Part shown: positions 1 through 11,790 of the stretch, one piece after another
Numbering within the stretch: the stretch's first letter is position 1
Layout: each line of letters starts with the position of its first letter
Program-made: the position numbers and the translations under genes
Assembly: GCF_043290135.1 (NCBI RefSeq)
Contig: NC_134704.1
Span: 12,406,001 to 12,470,000, forward strand
Reading direction: 5' to 3'
Origin: Rhipicephalus microplus
Lineage: Eukaryota > Arthropoda > Arachnida > Ixodida > Ixodidae
Length of the DNA: 64,000 nt
Notes under the pieces: generated by a model
What the model was told of the DNA's origin: nothing
The model's database searches: none
What the model saw: the letters and a program-made list of their open reading frames with translations, nothing else

Positions 1-1215
1 GTAATAAAACGTTGCGGCTATTATGCAGCTATCGTTTGATGCCATGCCACGTTGTGGCCAACTCTAAAAATACCAAAGTCACGCACGACTGCGGCAGTGC
101 TCTTGATCACCGGCCCAGTCGGGAAACCGGCTTCGACTCGTAGAGAGCTCGCTTCTGTCTGAGTGCTTTCTTTTTTATAGTGTCGCCTATTTACCACCCG
201 TGATCTTTATGCACACGGGGGTCAGTGCTCCGTACATATGGCATTCGTTCGAAAAAATCATAGCTCCTCGTAACCCCTGCTTCGAGGAAATAAATCAACA
301 AACTTCTCGTTATATCGTTCGTGACGCAGAGTCTCTCTCTATAATAGCCCCCGTATTTTCAAGCCCTGTGTTGTAATGCAGCATAATTCTATATTAGGTT
401 AGCAGTTTAGCTAGAACTGAACACTGTTGAACTTCGGCACGAATTCCCTTGCACAACGAGCGGAATCAGACGTCAATATAAAAATTAAAACCGTATCTAT
501 GCGAACGTAAGGCTACACGTGTGGATATTGCGTAGGAGGAGAAAGCATGAATTTTGTGTTTTTTTTTCATTCACCTATTTTATTCGTTTACTTTGCGAAA
601 GATTGGTTACAGCCTAAAAACATTTTGCCAGCTCCGTTCGGGCGGCCATCAATGAAATGTTGAAATTGGTGACGTGCAGTTGAGTTGAAAAACGGAATGA
701 TGTGCGTTGAACGAAGTGAAAAGGGAGTATGTGAACGAAGTGGACGGAGTTGAACAATCAGTGTTGGACGCAGTGCTCACTTTTTTATGTATTAAGTTTT
801 ATGAAAGTGGTGGAAGGAGTAGCATGTATTTGTAAAGTGGTATTTATCCGCTTTCTGTGGACAAATCGCACTATGGTATGCGACGGCCCCCGAACATGAA
901 AGTCTCTATTAAAACCAGCTTCGCTGTTAGAGATGTGACCTCTAGAAGAACCAAGGTAGGAACCAGCTGTTTGTACAGTGAAAAATTTTAGTGCCCAGCA
1001 GGGAAACGCTGTTGCGCGCCTAAAATTTACACTGCGTCAGCTTTGCCCACAGAATCCCTGCACGCTCCCAACTCATGTTTAATACCGTAGTCCTAACTAG
1101 TTCCCGCGCGAACTGTGAAACGTTTTCTCGGCTAATGACATCCTACACATATTAAGAGTTAAAGGTTCGTCGTTGCTACCTAAGTCATTATGCATGACTG
1201 ATTATCTATGCCAGA
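1..1215. other. AT-rich non-coding DNA
   Basis: No frame, repeat or RNA signature here that I can name. The stretch is AT-rich with short homopolymers and only weakly patterned DNA around 660-790 (repeated gaacgaagtg/gtgaacgaag words). Nothing supports a gene. Confidence 0.5.
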
Positions 1216-1560
1216 ATACCTTACAAGATTTACAAGTTTTTGACCTGGAAGCAGTGAAGCAAACATATCTTCATGGGCAAGTAGACTATTTGAAACTTTC
1301 AAGAGGGACTTGACGTTACAAAATGAGTGAATACCTTACAAGATTTACAAGTTTTTGACCTAGAAGCAGTGAGGCAAAGATATCTTCATGGGCAAGTAGA
1401 CTATTTGAAACTTTCAAGAGGGACTTGACGTTACAAAATGAGTGAATACCTTACAAGATTTACAAGTTTTTGACCTAGAAGCAGTGAGGCAAACATATCT
1501 TCATGGGCAAGTAGACTATTTGAAACATTCAAAAGGGACTTGACGTTACAAAATGAGTGA
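1216..1560. repeat. Tandem array, 3 copies of a 115 bp unit
   Basis: Three head-to-tail units lie at 1216-1330, 1331-1445 and 1446-1560. Each starts with ataccttacaagatttaca and ends with ttacaaaatgagtga. The copies differ by only a few substitutions (for example ctggaag/ctagaag, gtgaagc/gtgaggc, caaacat/caaagat, ctttcaagag/cattcaaaag), so the amplification is recent. No frame stays open across all three units and the array matches no element I recognise. It may continue as a longer satellite elsewhere in the genome. Confidence 0.93.
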
Positions 1561-1967
1561 TTTTTACTAGATGGAGCATTTATGCTTACTTTCTAAGAGA
1601 GAGGCAGTGACCGCTGTGAGTGTATGTAGTGGGTTTTGTTTGTTTGCTTGTTTGTTTGTTTTTTGGGTTGTCGAAGTGATAAACGTTGAAATCATACATT
1701 TGGAATATATCTCACTTGAGAAAAAATGTTTAGAAGGTTCGTCATAGTTGAAAAAGTAATCCTATAATTTCACCTAAATAACTCTGAAATTTTACCTCTC
1801 GCAATTGTTCACGTGTCCGCTTATTGGGCCCGAGATTATTGATAACTAGCAGAGAATCAAGTCAAGTAAAGTATGGGGAGTGTAATTTTTAGTAAATGAC
1901 ATATAAATGAGAAGTATTTAAAGAAGACGAAAAGACATCACCCCACTTGCACAGGCCAAGCCTGCTG
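1561..1967. other. Non-coding spacer
   Basis: AT-rich spacer between the 115 bp array and a SINE. A short TTTG-rich run sits near 1636-1660. No coding frame or RNA signature seen. Confidence 0.5.
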
Positions 1968-2163
1968 ACCCGCAGGTCGCGGAATCAAATCCCGGCTGCG
2001 GCGGCTGCATTTCCGATGGAGGCGGAAATGTTGTAGGCCCGTGTGCTCAGATTTGGGTGCACGTTAAAGAACCCCGGGTGGTCGAAATTTCCGGAGCCCT
2101 CCACTACGGCGTCTCTTGTAATCATGTAGTGGTTTTGGGATGTTAAACTCTATATATCAATCA
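1968..2163 (+). mobile_element. tRNA-derived SINE, family A (Ruka-like)
   Basis: The copy opens with the tRNA-related stretch tgctgacccgcaggtcgcgg followed by a B-box-like aatcaaatcccgg. The family body follows: gatggaggcggaaatgttgt, cacgttaaagaacccc, and ccggagccctccactacggc. The 3' end is ttttgggatgttaaa...tatatcaatca. The A-box half of the head is missing or decayed, so this copy is 5'-truncated. I recall this sequence as a very abundant hard-tick SINE resembling Ruka; the family assignment is from memory. Confidence 0.85.
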
Positions 2164-4556
2164 GTCAAACAAGTTATTTTTTAGTCCACTTAAGTCCCCA
2201 AATAATGTTGCGTTGGTCAAACAAAGGCGAGCCCTTAAAATTTTCTGTTTTCAGCTTACTGGGCTACTATTTAAACTACCTTGTCCACTTTTCCTTCTTT
2301 GTTTTCTTTCTTCGTGTTTGAGACATTGAACGGCAGTGTCAATACTTGAGTGCTCCAATCGCCTCATCATTGATGCTTCATAGTGAATCGCATTGAGGGG
2401 CGTTAATTCAATGACCTGAGCAGTCTACGGCAAGTGATAAGCTACAGAATTAGATGAGGATACTAAGACAAACTATTGAGTGAAAACTTGAATACAACCG
2501 CACATACGAACATTTGACTTGTTGAAACATTACCTCGAGAGAGTGGTGATTTATATTGTTATCTATATTAACATTTGTTACAATCTTTCTCAGTGCTCTC
2601 GCAACTTCAAGCCCTCTAGGTTGGCGTAAATGACGGAGGAGCTAATGAAGCAGAGATGCTACACCGATGTCTATCGCTTCCTGCTGTTGTGATGTTATAT
2701 AAAGTTTTATTTTTCTGATTGAAATCGACAACTGTAAGCTAAACTTCAGTTGGATGTCTATTATTTCGTTATTTTTTTAGCTCATTAGAGTTTTCTATTA
2801 TTATTTTTTTTTTGTCTGCTTGTGGTGCACGTCAATGAAACGACCACAGAGAGCAAACAGTGAAGCATGGATTGAGGCTGCGCACGCTACTGGTGGCGAA
2901 TTATTAGAATTTTTTTAAATTTGTAATGAAAGCATAAATTGGGCTCATGGCAAACTTCCGAGTGAATCAGTATAAAAAGTGAAGCGACGAGGTGAAAAAC
3001 AGAGACATCGATAAATATGCTTTCCGGTCTTTTTCTGTTTGAATAAATGACTTCATTCCAGTATTATTGGCTTTATCGTTTGCATAGAGTGACATAATCT
3101 CTTCGAAAACTACCATTAGTTATAATACTAGCAGATTATTTTCAGTTATGTTGACTACTCAATACGCATAGTGATCACGTTTTGCGCACACAGCCGTCCC
3201 TAGTCCCAACTGATTAAAGTTTATTATGCTTACCAGCATACCAGGCCAGGATAAACATGAATGAACTTTGAACGCAAATAGCTCGGCGAGAAATGGACTT
3301 GAGGGACACAGACTTTTTCTTTCTATCCTGCTTCACGCAGAAGCGTGTTCAGTGCAGCTAGCGACGGAACACATGCGCATGAAATTGGGCCTGACTCTCT
3401 TAACCCCACTACAAACACTATTGCACAGCATTAATACGTACTATTTTTTGGTGCCGAGTATACCTTAATTAACTCCCAATCTTAAATTACTTTCATCCGC
3501 CTATATCTTGCATTGAATACATTCTTGAAATATTCATCTGGTTTGTAGGACCTCCTCATAGCTGTGGCCCTGTCCGGTCTTTCTGTGTCCTTGTCTCCAT
3601 TAGCTCACACCTGCTAACCTTGAAGTATACATAAACAAACTTGCACAGCTGCAATTTTTACTGTGACGTTCTGCAGAGAAAATGGGAAATATTAACTTCC
3701 TTTTTGCTTGTTTAGTTTTTCTAAACACTTATATATTTAAAAACACTTATATATTTATATCTGAGCAATATCTGGGTGATATATGAACTAGTTGTTATGA
3801 TTCCATGTTATTTAAGGTGGCGGAAATGACGGGTGGAGACAAAGGAAGCCTTCGTTGTGTCAACTTCTTCATCCTGTCGTTAGGGGTGGCTTAAATAACA
3901 TATATTATTATATAAACAAGAAAATATTACTTTGTGTACTTCTATGTGCTCTCTTGTACGTCAAGTCTGGACCTCAATTTTGGTAATCGGGGTACCTGAT
4001 GTACGACATCCGTCTTCCACACCACGATGCCTAAAGCCAAACGATGCTCTAAACACATGATTTCTATGCGACGGCAGTGTATCAACCGAAAGTCGTAAAT
4101 TTGTTATAAAGCAGAAGGAATACACTATAAAAGAGAGACTGTTAGTGTTTCTAATAGTTAATGCTATGGTAACCCGGATTTCTGTCACCAGCGACGCCGA
4201 CAAGAACGTTGTGAAACGCGACGAACATGCCTCGATGTCATAACTTGTATTGCAGCTGCTCGCGCAGTTGGACGCTGTACGCGCCGCGAGCACGAAGAGT
4301 TGCGATTGCTGATCGCATGCGCAAGGCCTTCGTGCCATCACTCTTTGATTTCACCAGCACGTTCGCTTCGTTACCGACATTCCTCGTGCGTCACACTGCG
4401 CGAACTGTAAGCTCGCTAAGTTACGTTGTGCATATCTGACCGACAGCTATGTCCCTAGGTCACCATCATAGAAACAGATTGCGTACAAGTAATCTTAAAC
4501 AGAACACGTGGAAACAGTATTTATTTACGTTATCATTAATGTAGTGGCCTTACGTA
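2164..4556. other. AT-rich non-coding DNA
   Basis: About 2.4 kb of AT-rich sequence with no convincing gene. Small open frames around 3268-3468 and 3961-4439 overlap on opposite strands and have no recognisable domain. A short direct repeat (cacttatatattta twice) occurs near 3727-3758. Confidence 0.45.
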
Positions 4557-4648
4557 CTGGAACCACAATATGATTGAGAGACGCCTTAGGGGAGGGCTCC
4601 GACGATTTCGCCCATCTAAGGTTCTTTAACATGCATTTAAATATACTT
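4557..4648 (-). mobile_element. Decayed SINE family A fragment
   Basis: Read on the minus strand this is the middle to 3' part of the family A SINE. Recognisable words on the plus strand are gattgagagacgcc, gagggctcc and aaggttctttaacatgca, each with substitutions relative to the copies near 11.2 and 18.2 kb. The tRNA-like head is missing. Confidence 0.65.
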
Positions 4649-4785
4649 ATTTACATAGGTAACACATACTTGTTCCTCTTTACTTATGTAAATCTGTGTG
4701 CATCTATTTGTGTGTGGACTTGCGCACTTGCGTATTTTATTAAATGCATATCATATAGGCTGCTGCTTGCATTCAACTAATGTAC

Positions 4786-4850
4786 TAGAGAGAGAGAGAG
4801 AGATAAAGATGCAAGGAAAGGCAGGAAGAACTAATGTACAAACCTGTAGT
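4786..4850 (-). repeat. GA-linked repeat family, short copy
   Basis: A (GA)n run with gataaa is followed by gcaaggaaaggcaggaagaac. The same order occurs more fully at 28878-29000 and 37748-37842. If the TC run on the opposite strand is a 3' tail, the element lies on the minus strand. Confidence 0.5.
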
Positions 4851-5054
4851 AGAACAGTATGCTCTAAAGAAAGTAACCTCCAATGTCTGAGATAGGAGGT
4901 ACATACGTAAGGCTCATACATTTTTAGCCCTCGCCTTCATCTTGACTTGTTAAGAAAATCAAGCGGGTCTTACCGACAGAGTTTAGGCAATGTCGTATCC
5001 TCTTTTTATTTAATGTTTTCTTCTGTTGCTGTACTTTTAACATCTCTTTTCTAC

Positions 5055-5165
5055 CATCATTTTCTCCCCTTACCCTCTTTCCCAGCACAGGGTAGCCAGC
5101 TGGTCTAAGAACTGGCTGACCTTCCTGTCCTTCCATTTCTTTCTTCATTCCTCGTCTCTCCAAGA
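5055..5165 (+). repeat. GA-linked repeat family, diverged copy
   Basis: The order ttctccccttaccctctttc, cagggtagccagctggtcta, ggctgaccttcctgtccttcc, then a T/C-rich tail matches the reverse complement of the copies at 28.9 and 37.8 kb. It reads like the 3' end of a retroelement with a (TC)n tail, though no coding part is attached. Confidence 0.55.
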
Positions 5166-5918
5166 TATTCAACTGAAAAACTAATCACCAATGTGGCATT
5201 TTGTATTCAGTTTTTTGATGATCTCTACTTTTTTCATGCACGACTTATCAGTGCTAATTGTTGTAAATGGTTTATAAATGTACATTAGTTACTCTGAAAG
5301 ATTTCTCGAGTCTACGAGCTAAATCAGTGAGGCACAGATTTTATGTATCGTTTTTTTTTGCCTGGTTATTCAATTTCATTTGCGTTGTCGGGCCAATTCC
5401 GCAGCTGGCGGATTTTTTAAGTTGTTACCACTTCACATAAAAAAAGAATAAATAATTACTGTATATGCTACATAGACAAAAGTACTTGGTATACCTAGGT
5501 AATAGTAAGAGTGAGATATGCCAGCTGTGCGCAAAGCGGTATTCTAATTTTGTGTGTGACCTCTAAGGATTGTTTACTTAACCAAGTACGAGCATACAGT
5601 GTCACACGGGTACCGGTCTTATTGCGTAAATGACTTGAGAAGGAAATTACTTTCCATCATAATATTGATCAATGAAATTCTTACAAATGTACCTCAAAGA
5701 CAGGGTACCAGCAAATGAAAATGCGCTGAATAGGATAACGTTTGTTTGTTCATTTGCTTTGATGAGGAGCTGAATAGCATTAAGAGAGAAAACTGCAATA
5801 GTTCATTTGAAAACTGATATTTCAGCTTGTGGTAAACTACTCTCTCAACCAATTAGACTTGCATAATATAAAAAGCAAGTAGTAACGCGAATCAAAATGT
5901 TGTAGCAAGTTAATCTCG
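5166..5918. other. AT-rich non-coding DNA
   Basis: No gene, RNA or repeat recognised. The sequence is AT-rich throughout. Confidence 0.5.
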
Positions 5919-6934
5919 GGTGGAGCCCTTTTGCAGAGCCCGTCTGGCTCTGGTAGCCCATCACGCCTGGTCACCAATTGGTTCCCAAACTCCAAATCAC
6001 TTGCCAAGACCACATTGTGAGTGCGATGAGCTCACAAGACTTGATATTTCCTGGGCTGAGCGTTCCATACACTGGAAAGCAATGTGTCCATCGGGCTGTG
6101 CAGCCTACGCACAGCAAACCAAAGCGTGCGCATGGGAGGTGGAGGGCGGGGGAGCTGAGCACCCCTCCTAGATTCCTAAGAGGGGGTAGGCATGAAGTCT
6201 GCGCCATGCATAGACTTGGTAAGGGTTAGGGTGCTCCGGCAAACCTTTGCCCCTACCCATCACGGGGAAACCTGCGCGCGCCTATGTACATGTAGCCAGA
6301 GCGTAGTCTAGTTATCTCTGGAAAGATTTCGAGCAATTTAGAAGACGAACTAAAGGAGTTGCCGACAGCATGACACCAACATGCTTGCGCATTTACTTGA
6401 TCAAAAGGTGAGTGATGGACCAAGTTGGTACTGCCTGAGAACGCCTACACCATTTTTCCAGCACCTCAGTTTGTCGGTGCTTTGTTTCAAGCACAACACT
6501 CCGGCAACAATATGAACCACGACCACTGATTCACGCATTAACTGGTTTCGCATAAGCAAAACAACGTCTCAAGAGTTGAACGACGGTGAAAACACTGCCC
6601 ACATCTCATTGCGCTGCGTGCGACCCAAACAACGACGCCAAAAACTGTGGACCATCTCCCCAAATGGAACCCTGATTGGATGCGAAGCAGCAGCGATGCG
6701 CACGGCACTGACCCGGTTGAAACGAGCTTCGACACCGGAGCTGGAAGAACAGTTTGAAGCGAAACTCGGTGTAGCGTTTACTCGAGCAAACGTTAATTTG
6801 AAAGGCAGAGACACGGGAGGCGTGACGTGTTGAAGACGCTTGCACTCGGTTTCCTTGGCTCGCATCTCGTCGGTGTTGCCCGCGAATTGTCTGTATTCTC
6901 GAACGTGATCGATGTTCCTATGCCATTCTTATGT
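5919..6934. other. GC-richer stretch with chance frames
   Basis: Base composition is richer in G+C than its flanks, and several frames of 60-98 codons are open on both strands. They overlap mutually, carry no recognisable domain and show no consistent codon bias. I treat them as chance frames. A promoter, a non-coding exon or an old repeat remains possible. Confidence 0.35.
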
Positions 6935-7560
6935 GATTCTTAAAGAAAAAAATTTGACGAAAGCGAGCCCCGTATCTGTCTGCATCAAAGTGCGACACCT
7001 CAAATGTAGCTCACGAGGGATGGGGTAAAGGAGGGAGTAAAAGGATAGGATTAAAGGTAAAAGATAGAGAGAGGAAGGAGAGAGCGAGGCGCAGGGACAG
7101 CAAACGACAGAAAACGACGGAAGTAAAGAGGAGATAGAAAAGATGGACACGGTCGCAGGAGTCCGGGGACGGGGCACCACCAACTGGTAGGTGTTATGTG
7201 GAACCACTCAGCGAGAGCTCATGTCGGCGGCAGGAGATGGCGTGGGTCGAGCCAGTCGGCCAGTGCTGCACTGTCGTCGGTGATCACGGGGTCACAACCG
7301 GTAGGCACGAAATCCAGAGAGCGAGTCCCGATCGGTGTTCATGACTCGCACTTCGTTGATGTCACTGGTATTCCACTGCGGACGCTGGCTTTCGGAATCT
7401 TTGGCTTGTGCGTCGTCGGTGTTGACGTCACCATTCGCGAACGCGATCGGCTTCAGTATACCCTTCGCAACGCTGGCGACAACTGGGAAAGGCACGCGCA
7501 CACTAGCGGCAAGCCTGCCGCGACGGCGTCCCACCCGTCGGCGCGATCACGTGGCTAGGA
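6935..7560 (-). repeat. Possible retroelement 3' region
   Basis: On the minus strand an 80-codon hydrophilic frame (7292-7534) is followed by a long C/T-rich tract (about 7010-7140) and then words (gaggtgtcgcact, gatgcagacag) that I associate with tick retroelement 3' ends. No reverse-transcriptase motif is present. This is recall of a repeat type, not an alignment, so confidence is low. Confidence 0.3.
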
Positions 7561-8804
7561 GCGGCGCACTGTCCACATTTTCGGCGTCACCAGATTCTTG
7601 AGCCAGTGGCTCGCGGCTTCTCGTGTTCGTGTGCAAATGATGTGCGCTTCCTACCAGGATCAGTGCCAAGATGGATTTTTCTCGCCGACAGATGGAGAGA
7701 GGCGGCGCGAGTGAGATGACGCCCACTTGAGGAGTGGGTTCTAGCGTTGTGAGCGGTGGAGAGGGTAAAGCTCAGAGAGCTGACACGCGGCGAGCGCATG
7801 GCAGGCGAGGGAGAGAGACGTCACCGCGCACTGCTAGGATGGCATGAGCTACTTGGCACTGCTCCAACACCTGCGGCAAGGGGAGTGGTGCAGATTGAGC
7901 GACAGCGTTACACAGGCTAGCCAAAAAGCAGCTTCGCATCTAATAAACTCCGGAGGTACGCAATACGCGAATCCGCCACAGTTGCTTAACACTTATACTC
8001 ACGCGGTGCTGCACGATCCAACGCACAATATTGGCGTAACCTTAAACCTTCACGTGTGTGGCGCCGTCTATTTTCTTTCCTTCTCACTCGCAATGAGGGC
8101 CCATATCGAGCACGACGCCGACCTCTAACCGTCATTCTAGTCGTCCGCAATCTAAACACGCTCTCTTGAAAGCATTGCCCGAGCGATTCGTGCCTTGACT
8201 TCCCCGTTCCACCATCGTGAGTGACCGCACACGAACTGCTGCGTTGTTGGCCCTGTTTAGCAGCGAGGGAAGTCTTTCCGCGTTTTGTTTGCGCCTCTCT
8301 TTGTAGCAACAGCAGCAGCAGCAGTGGTTTCTCATTTCCCGGATGTCTTTAATTATTGAATGACCGTGCACGGCTACGTTTCCAACCTAACCAGCCACTA
8401 TCCACTTCCCCTCCCCCTCTGCCGCTCACCTGTCGGAGATCTCACGCGTTCCGCGAAGGTGCGCGGGAAAAAGTAAAAAAAAAATGAGAGCATACCACCC
8501 GACCAGAAAAGCACCTGCCCAACCTCAACGTCGAAAAAAAAAGGCGAGCTTAATTACGTTGGCCCTCTTGCGGCCGACCACGCTACTCTCCTTCTTTTCT
8601 TGCTTTTTCTTCTTTTTTTTCCTTTGCCCTTATTATTTCACTTCCGTTCAGTCGCTTGCTTAGCGCTCCTGCATGGTGGCCGGCGTGAGAAGGTAACTTT
8701 GCGTTCCTCTCGCTGCCTTAATTCACTGTACGGAGAGTTAGCAGATCGGTCCTCAGTGCCGGTTGCGGGCACAGGTCGGCCAGCTACCTCACGAGCCAAC
8801 TCAC
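7561..8804. other. GC-richer non-coding stretch
   Basis: Mixed GC-rich sequence with overlapping short frames on both strands, a (CAG)n run near 8309-8321, and T-rich tracts near 8590-8640. Nothing supports a specific gene. An AAG|GTAAC donor-like word near 8690 downstream of a T-rich tract is too weak to call an exon. Confidence 0.35.
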
Positions 8805-8960
8805 TCGCACTAAAATCATGCCGTGTGTATGAGTAAGTCTGGCTGAATAATGTTTTTGTGAGTGTGAGTCGGAGTGAGCTTGGATTAGGCAAATTTTGGT
8901 AAGTCTAAGTCGGAGTAAGTCTGAAGCACGAAATATGTTTCTTGAGTGAGTTCTATTTTC
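8805..8960. repeat. Degenerate GAGT(C/T)GAGTGAGT repeat, block 1
   Basis: Imperfect copies of a roughly 50 bp module built from gagtctgg-type words, a short A/T patch and gtgagtgtgagtcggagtga. A second block with the same words lies at 9335-9555, about 400 bp away. Confidence 0.75.
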
Positions 8961-9334
8961 TTTGGCCAACCTAAGGTACTATGATAGTCATTTTAAGCAT
9001 TATTATTTGCCTCACCTAGATTGACGTTTATAATTATATCTACTAACAGGTATTCCAAAGCAGTGTCGTTCATACACTATATTTATAATTAGAGGCGTGA
9101 GGAGGGTGCCATTACCTCTCCCCAACAACTCTCCCAAGAAAAGTCTTGATGACTATACCTTATGCTTTCCTTTCTTCTAATGAAAATGACCTTACCTGTT
9201 TGGAAGCACTCAAAACGCGTTTTCCGAAGATGCTATGTCAAAGGGTACCAATAAGAGCACTGATTACGTGAGATATTGGTGTTAAGGAGCATCGACAGCA
9301 TGGTCAAAGAATCTAATTATTGTCCTCCGCACTC
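8961..9334. other. Spacer between the two GAGT blocks
   Basis: AT-rich sequence without the GAGT periodicity. No gene seen. Confidence 0.45.
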
Positions 9335-9555
9335 ATGAGTCAAGTCGCTCGAAATCATTCAGACTCAGATTGAACCATGAGTCTGAGCGAGTCTGGGTGA
9401 GTAAAGTTTTGGTGAGATTGAGTCGGAGAGAGTCCGGCTGAAGAAAATTTCGTGAGTGTGAGTCCGAGTGAGTCCGGCTCAGCAAAATATTTTTGAGTCA
9501 GAGTTCGAGTGAGCACGAATCTCAAAATATATTTCATGAGTCAGTCTGAGTGAGC
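9335..9555. repeat. Degenerate GAGT repeat, block 2
   Basis: At least four diverged modules of about 45-55 bp. The recurring words are gagtctgagcgagtctggg, gagtcggagagagtccggct, gagtccgagtgagtccggct and gagtcagtctgagtgagctc, separated by aaaattt/aaaatat patches. The order matches block 1, so the two are likely remnants of one array. Confidence 0.8.
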
Positions 9556-10830
9556 TCCACAAGTTTTGTCGACCTATGGTTGCGGGATTTCTTCCCAACT
9601 TCTGCATTTGGAGTGGTCAAACACATTGAAGCTCCAGAATCGTTGGTCGAATAGTTATTGGGAGATCGTTATTATTCGGAACACATTTGCTTCACAAGTG
9701 ACTTACTGCTTCCTGGGCATCTTATATCCCTCAGAACAATTTTTGTGGCTTATTCAGAGATCAACTTCTTTCTTTCTCATTTTCAGTGCCCTTTCTCAAA
9801 CACAGGGTAGTCTAAAGGAAGGCCTAACCTGTTCAACATGCTGTTTTTTTTCTTTATCCTTTTTACCCGACCACTCCAACCACCCCATATGTAGCTTCTG
9901 CCTAAGTCACAGATAATTCGTGCGGTTAACGTGTAACGGCTCAGAGCGTCAAACAATCCAGTGATTACAATTTCGAGCTACTTCAGGGGGAAACCGCTGT
10001 TGCAGGTTTTATTCTTAACAACACGAATTCATATCAAATGGCCCAATAAAATTGTTTATTAACAATTGTGTTTTTCTTAAGTACACAGTTTTTTTTTTAC
10101 ATAAACATTGGAAAACCTCTGGTAGCTCAAAAGATGTATATGCAGGTGTTATGTTGTGATTATTTGCTTGATTATGCAGTGTGAAGGTGGTGATTACTAT
10201 CATTACGTTGTCGAATGCATCAGCGCTATCACAAAAAGTTGTTTTGTGGAGCTTAAGTCCGGTGTACACAAAATGTTCACATACACATGCTCTAAAATAT
10301 ATTCGAGGATATAGCAACTAACTCGAAGCAGCTATATACGCCAATTTTGGTCTGTTGGGCAAAGGCAAAGTTACTGTAGCATCCAGAAAAGTGGATAATG
10401 TTGTATCAGCGTAGCTTCACCATCGCTTCGCAAAAAAGAAAAGATGCATCTATCGGAAGTGTGATTAGGCATTGTTACAACGGTATCTTGTACCCCGATA
10501 TGTATAATCATTGTTTTTTTATATTCATAAAACTAGGCTGTTAGTCGGGGCCATGTCTACATTTTCTCGTCTTAATCGTGTTCTAGGGTTGTTTCTTCAT
10601 TCAAAATTATCATGTACAGACTAACCCAATTCAAGACGTTAGTACCAACACAGACGTTAGTACCAATGTTGACTCACAGCCACCCTTTTAGTAAAGCATT
10701 CAAAGACATGCATTCATTTCATATATACTATATGCACGTTTATTTTCTCTTATGTTGTGGTGTCCTTCCTGCCACTGGCAATGTCGGAGCCACCCAGGTA
10801 ATCATCAGCAAAAAAAAAATGTCACCATAT
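9556..10830. other. AT-rich non-coding DNA
   Basis: No recognised gene. Frames at 9566-9916 (plus) and 10015-10317 (minus) lack domains and have low-complexity composition. A poly-A run (10811-10819) precedes the next repeat. Confidence 0.4.
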
Positions 10831-10869
10831 CCACGGGGTGAATGATGGAGAGTGGAGCGAAGCATCCGT

Positions 10870-11082
10870 CCATACTTCGTTCTTGCTTCCGTCCGTCCAT
10901 GCGTCCGTCTGTGTGACCATCCGTGCGTCCATCCGCCCGTCCGAGCGTGCATCTGTTCGTGCATCCGCACGTCCATTCGTGCGTCCATCCCTGCGTTCGT
11001 CCATGCGTCCATCCGTTCATGCAGCCATCCGTGCGTCCGTCCATGCATCTGTCTGTGAGTCCGTTCGTCCATCTAGTCAGCA
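10870..11082. repeat. Minisatellite of CCGTCCAT/GCGTCCAT-type words
   Basis: About 210 bp of degenerate 4- and 8-bp words (gtccgtccatgcgtccgtct, catccgtgcgtccatccg and variants). All reading frames on both strands are low complexity, which explains the Arg/Asp- and Val/His/Pro-rich open frames here. None is a gene. Confidence 0.85.
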
Positions 11083-11145
11083 CTCCAAATACCACCATCT
11101 CGCATCTTTTCATCATATATTCCCCATATAGACGCACCGCCATCC

Positions 11146-11341
11146 ACCCGCAGGGCGCGGGTTCGAATCCCGGCTGCGGCGGCTGCATTTTTGATGGAGG
11201 CGGAAATGTTGTAGGCCCGTGTACTCAGACTTGGGTGCACGTTAAAGAACCCCAGGTGGTCTAAATTTCCGGAGCCCTCCACTACGGCGTCCCTCATAAT
11301 CATATAATGGTTTTGGGACGTTAAACCCCACATATCAATCA
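11146..11341 (+). mobile_element. SINE family A with intact 14 bp target duplication
   Basis: This 196 bp copy begins in the tRNA-like head (cgcagggcgcgggttcgaat, an exact GGTTCGAAT B box) and ends ttgggacgttaaaccccaca then tatcaatca. The sequence acgcaccgccatcc occurs directly before it (11132-11145) and directly after it (11342-11355). That is the signature of target-primed retroposition. The A-box half is missing, so this copy is 5'-truncated. Confidence 0.95.
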
Positions 11342-11790
11342 ACGCACCGCCATCCTGCGGACATTTCAAGGACTAAACGAGAGGTGGCACACGCACACTT
11401 TCTTGCGGCTTGCGCTTCGTGTCTGCTTTCTACCTTTAACCACCTCGAGTTCATGGCATATACTAGTTCACTGTATACATGGCACTGTGGCCCAACGCTC
11501 GCTAATTTTTTCTAAAACCAAGGAGGTTACGCCCAGCAAGTATAACATATAGCAACCCTTTCTCGTCAGATAGTACATGCCAATGTCTGATAATGGGGAA
11601 TGAGAGACAGGAGAATTTGGCGTTTAGTTAACGCGCACGCTGCAAATTTTTTATCGTTCAACAACGCACAGGAGAATCTCCCAACGGCACCGCCTTGCAG
11701 GTCAAAGCGTAAGACATGTTACGTACTACGACGAGGGACGAACAGGTGCCGCTTTAAGGAGCTTCGCTCCTGAAAAAAAAAAAAAAAAAC

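Larger units (their letters stand above)
10831..11790 (+). mobile_element. Composite tick repeat with minisatellite and poly-A end
   Basis: The left part (gaatgatggagagtggagcg) leads into a minisatellite, then unique sequence, and the whole ends in a small hairpin (aggagcttcgctcct, 11757-11771) followed by poly-A. I recall this order as a dispersed repeat in tick genomes. The SINE at 11146-11341 is nested inside it, because the flanking sequence is duplicated across the insertion. The element boundaries are approximate and no protein is encoded. Confidence 0.5.

Noticed and set aside
1216..1560. A CRISPR-like array (regular repeats)
   Set aside because: The whole 115 bp unit is repeated with no unique spacers, and the context is eukaryotic.
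10740..11264. Several open frames rich in Arg/Asp/Met or Val/His/Pro
   Set aside because: They are translations of the CCGTCCAT-type minisatellite on both strands; all frames stay open because of the repeat.
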